Part shown: positions 60,716 through 64,000 of the stretch, in pieces
Position numbering within the stretch: the stretch's first letter is position 1
Layout: every line of letters begins with the position of its first letter
Origin: Brevipalpus yothersi
Lineage: Eukaryota > Arthropoda > Arachnida > Trombidiformes > Tenuipalpidae
DNA: 64,000 nucleotides
Direction: 5' to 3'
Assembly (NCBI GenBank): GCA_003956705.1
Contig: QZCP01000032.1
Location: 1-64,000, forward strand
The notes under the pieces: model-generated
Seen by the model: only the letters and a program-made list of their open reading frames with translations
What the model was told of the DNA's origin: nothing
Database searches by the model: none
Position numbers and translations under genes: made by a program

Positions 60716-62614
60716 AGATGTCCACTCGCTCATACTCTTCTTCTCCTGCATTTACTTTTCATCTCTTCTCTCACCCATCAAACCTCCCACTTTCTTTGCC
60801 CGTCATACTCGCTTGCCTCACTGCAAGCTAGAAGCAAGTTTGTTGAAATCGTTTGACTGATTACACTTTTGGCCTGAACCGACGGTAATCTAACTGGAAT
60901 GTGCCAGCTTCTTTCTTTCTCTCTCTTCTTTCCTAGATGCTCACATATACATTCTTCCACTCAGGGATGCTGGAGAGAAGAAGAAAAGTCGACTAGGACG
61001 ATATCGCACACTTCCTTTGAGGCTTTCATTTCGACCTGTTTTCTCTACACTCTACTTTTTCTTCTTCTTCTTCTTTTCCAACCTCCTCCCTCGCCTCCTC
61101 CGCTCTCACCGGTCACTGTTTTGCTGATTTGCTTTCGCCGACATCTTCACATGTGGAAGTGATTTGAGAAGATGAGGAGAGTAGAGACTCTGTATGCCTC
61201 TGTGCGTGTCAGAAATTTTCAATTGAGGCTATTTTCTTCTTTCTTTCTCTCTCCTGCTTCTACTCCACTGACCGTTCCAGCATCCGTCTTAAGCTTCCCC
61301 CAGTTTCTCTCTCTCTCTCTAAGTCAATACAGAGAGAGAGATGAGAAAAAGATAAATTTGCATGCCCGCATCGTTTTCTCATCAACATTTTCTCGCTCTC
61401 TGGACCAATGGAACTGTATGTGTTTATAAATGATCAGGCCACAAAAACAGACAAGTTGTCGTTGTCAAGTAGAGAAGTGTAAAAAAAAGTCCCAAAAAAT
61501 ATAACGAACATCGAGACACTGTTATGAGGAACTTTTTAAAGAGAAGCTCAAAGAAGCAATCACAGTCATCAGGAGGAGATAATCCTATAAACAGGGTCAA
61601 AAATCTTGCATTTCATGCTCTCCTCAAGGCCAGTTCATGTCAAATAGTCACATTTCACGGAGAGAGAGAGAGATGAAGAAAATTTTCCAACTCAGCCTCC
61701 CCCAAAAATTCAAGCTCCCATGATCATTTGAATGTTGCGCTTCTTTCTTGCTTCATCCTCAATCGCGTTCTTTTGCATTTTTTTCTCTCTCTTCTCTCTT
61801 CTTTTTTTCCTCTCTTGCCTCTTGAGAAGGTAACTCAGTTTCCCAAGAGAGAGAATATTCCCTTCATCCCTCTTTCTCTCTCTCTCTCTTTTACTTCTAC
61901 TCCCACTTTTTTCCTCTCTCTCTCTCTCTTCATCTTTTTCGCATGAACAAGCGTTCACCAGACAACTCTAATTGGTTTATTCAAAGTTTTGATTCAAGTG
62001 GATTAAGCATATCAAGAGAAGTGTCACTGAATGATGGCAAGTGTGGCAGTATGTTTGAATGGTAAGACCGCAAGAGGTGAAAGGAAACGTTTGATAATAC
62101 TTGAAAGTAAACTAGAGAGAGGGAGAGAGAGAGAAAGAGAGAGAGAAAGTGTACATGGTGCAAGAAGAATGAACAATATATAGTGATAGTGTATGTCTTT
62201 CAATTGAGAGCAGTATCATGGTTAGTATTGCCAGTATCTAGGGATGAAGATGATGTTAGATAAAGGAAAATGTATCAAGGAATAAGTAAGTGAGTGAAAG
62301 AGGTGGTGAGTTGAATGAGGGGATGGAATGAGAGAAGAATGATATGATACAGGGCATAGAATATACATGTTATATATGCCGCTGAAATTGCTCTCTACTT
62401 GCTCCATTGCCGCATCATCTCTGGAGAGGAGCACGAGGGAAAAGATGTAAGATGCATGCCACAAATGGATGCTAATGGAATCAACATGCCTGAACCACGA
62501 TTACATCATGACCATGGTTCAAGAAAGAGAGAAAGAGAAAGAAGAAAGTGAGTAAAAGAAGATTGTTAAACTGATGCTTGTTTATGCCTGCTTGCATCTT
62601 GGGCTAGCCTTTCA

Positions 62615-62622
<8 letters not shown>

Positions 62623-62682
<60 letters not shown>
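62623..62682. repeat. (CT)n microsatellite
   Basis: About 30 units. With the GA tract at 63130-63189 it forms a second long GA/CT inverted pair, about 450 bp apart. Confidence 0.95.
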
Positions 62683-62688
<6 letters not shown>

Positions 62689-63127
62689 GTATTCACTTGA
62701 TAAATAACAATAACGAAATTGAGAATAAAACATGATTCGCCTATAAAGCGTCTTGAAAGGAAGACAAGAGATTGAATGTGAGAGAGACTCTCTCCCTGGG
62801 AGTTTGAGAGATCAAGTGAGCAAGGAGAGAGGAGAGAGAGAGGAGAGAGAGAAAAAGATAGAACCGGAAGGAGAAATATATTGATAGAGTCATCAGCATA
62901 AGAGAAGGTTGAAGAATAAGAAAGAGTAGATGACGCGGACTCAAGCGTAACGGTAGATTCGCTTTCTCTCCCTTCTTTTTCAGGATCTTTTCACAAGAAG
63001 GAGGTTGAAGAACAACAACAACAACATCAACATCAACAGTGAGCGAGGTGAGCGAGTGAGAAAAGATCCTGTGTAAAGTGTATCAAGACATAGGCCTAAG
63101 CATTCTCCTGGTTTTCTCACTCACTTC

Positions 63128-63129
<2 letters not shown>

Positions 63130-63189
<60 letters not shown>
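63130..63189. repeat. (GA)n microsatellite
   Basis: About 30 units, complementary to the tract at 62623-62682. Confidence 0.95.
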
Positions 63190-63192
<3 letters not shown>

Positions 63193-64000
63193 GAAAATGA
63201 GCGAGCCCTGATTTATAGCGAAGGTCTCTCTCTCTGCGCTTCCAGTGGGCTTCAATAAATTGCATTAGTGAGTGACTGATGATTTAGTCAACCTAAATTA
63301 ATTAGAGAATAGAGAGGCAAAAGCGGAGGACAATAAAGCCAATGATAGGGAGATATTTCAACGAGAAGCTCTCTCTTTCTCTCTCTTCTTCCACTTGCTT
63401 TCATGTTGCTCGCTTAATCTTCAAGATTGAAATCCGACATCCCAATAGATGGTGAGTTTTGCAGATGATCATCATCATTTCTAAAGGTTTTCCTTTTTAT
63501 AAAAGTATGCAGAAAAATAAAAGCAACATTTTGAAAGAGGAGAGAAGAGGAGAGAGAGGAGAGAGAAGAGAGGAAGAAGAAGAAGTTATTCATTCTCGGT
63601 AAAGTGAATCGAAACAAGGGGAGAGCGGTGAGCTGTATGCCTTTCACTTGGCCCAAGTTTTCTTTTTCTTACATCTTTCTCCTTCTTCTTCTCTCTCTCT
63701 CTCTTTCTTCCAATTGCTCGGTGAAGAGAAAGAGCATCCCGGAACGAGAAGAGGAAGAGAAAAAGATATTGAATGATACATGATAAGTGGCGCAATAAGA
63801 ATAAGGGGGAGAGGGGTGAAAAATGAAAGCAAATTCTGAGATTCCTCTTTACTTACCCACTCTCTTTCTTTTTCTCTTTCTTTTTATCTCTCTCTCTTTC
63901 TAGATTCTCAATCTTAAAGGCGGGTCTTGGTGCAATCTAGATAGGTTGATCGCTTTCTCTCTCTCTCTCTCTCTTTCTCTGTTGCCTCATTCTTTTTGAG

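Larger units (their letters stand above)
53131..64000. other. Gene desert, part 3: densest in GA/CT tracts
   Basis: No supportable gene. Open frames on both strands are artefacts of dinucleotide repeats, which translate as Ser-Leu or Arg-Glu runs. GATGCTG or its complement occurs about a dozen times. A run of ten G at about 60075-60084 is unusual for such AT-rich DNA. Confidence 0.55.

Noticed and set aside
38058..64000. Many open frames rich in Ser-Leu or Arg-Glu
   Set aside because: They are translations of (CT)n and (GA)n microsatellites, open in several frames and on both strands at once, with no splice framework.
1..64000. CRISPR arrays, bacterial operons, transposase or viral genes
   Set aside because: Intron-bearing animal genes throughout. 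No spaced direct repeats of CRISPR type, no terminal inverted repeats with a transposase, and no reverse transcriptase or integrase motifs were seen.

Overview
This is eukaryotic, animal DNA. Coding regions are broken by short GT-AG introns, many under 100 bp. The genes are animal-specific (prickle, SAS-4/CPAP, a ZEB/zfh-1 factor, Argonaute-1, TCERG1, YLPM1, AMPK beta). The sequence is AT-rich, proteins carry poly-Q, poly-N, poly-H and poly-P runs, and long (GA)n/(CT)n microsatellites are common. An arthropod is likely and a compact mite-like genome is my best guess, but that is inference; no species marker was found.

Layout. 1-3987: no gene recognised. 3988-5178 (-): AMPK beta, head-to-head with YLPM1 (6117-9773, +). 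10740-19304 (-): prickle (PET plus three LIM domains, CaaX end). 20887-25122 (-): TCERG1, head-to-head with Argonaute-1 (25587-29443, +) across a 464-bp shared promoter. 30311-31947 (-): a short SAS-4/CPAP, tail-to-tail with Ago1. 32819-33097 (-): unrecognised 92-residue acidic ORF. 34011-37913 (-): ZEB/zfh-1 factor. From 37914 to the end, about 26 kb, I find no supportable gene. That stretch holds about 17 long (GA)n/(CT)n tracts, a repeated GATGCTG word, and a duplicated element of about 80 bp. It lies upstream of zfh-1 and could be its 5' intergenic or regulatory territory.

The most unusual object is the Ago1/TCERG1 pair. The first ~190 residues of TCERG1 are not TCERG1-like. They are an inverted copy of the Ago1 N-terminus, up to the invariant start of the Argonaute fold, fused in frame to the WW/FF part of TCERG1. 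The canonical first WW domain is missing, and directly after the fusion a ~425-bp unit carrying a WW domain and an intron is tandemly duplicated. The two WW copies encode identical protein but differ at silent sites, so both seem to be under selection. YLPM1 contains a second local invention: a series of homologous 30-36 nt in-phase microexons.

The genes are mostly unrelated housekeeping and developmental functions, so apart from the chimera they share neighbourhood rather than a pathway. Exon boundaries were deduced by hand from splice signals and reading phase. Every multi-exon model below stays in frame across all its junctions.
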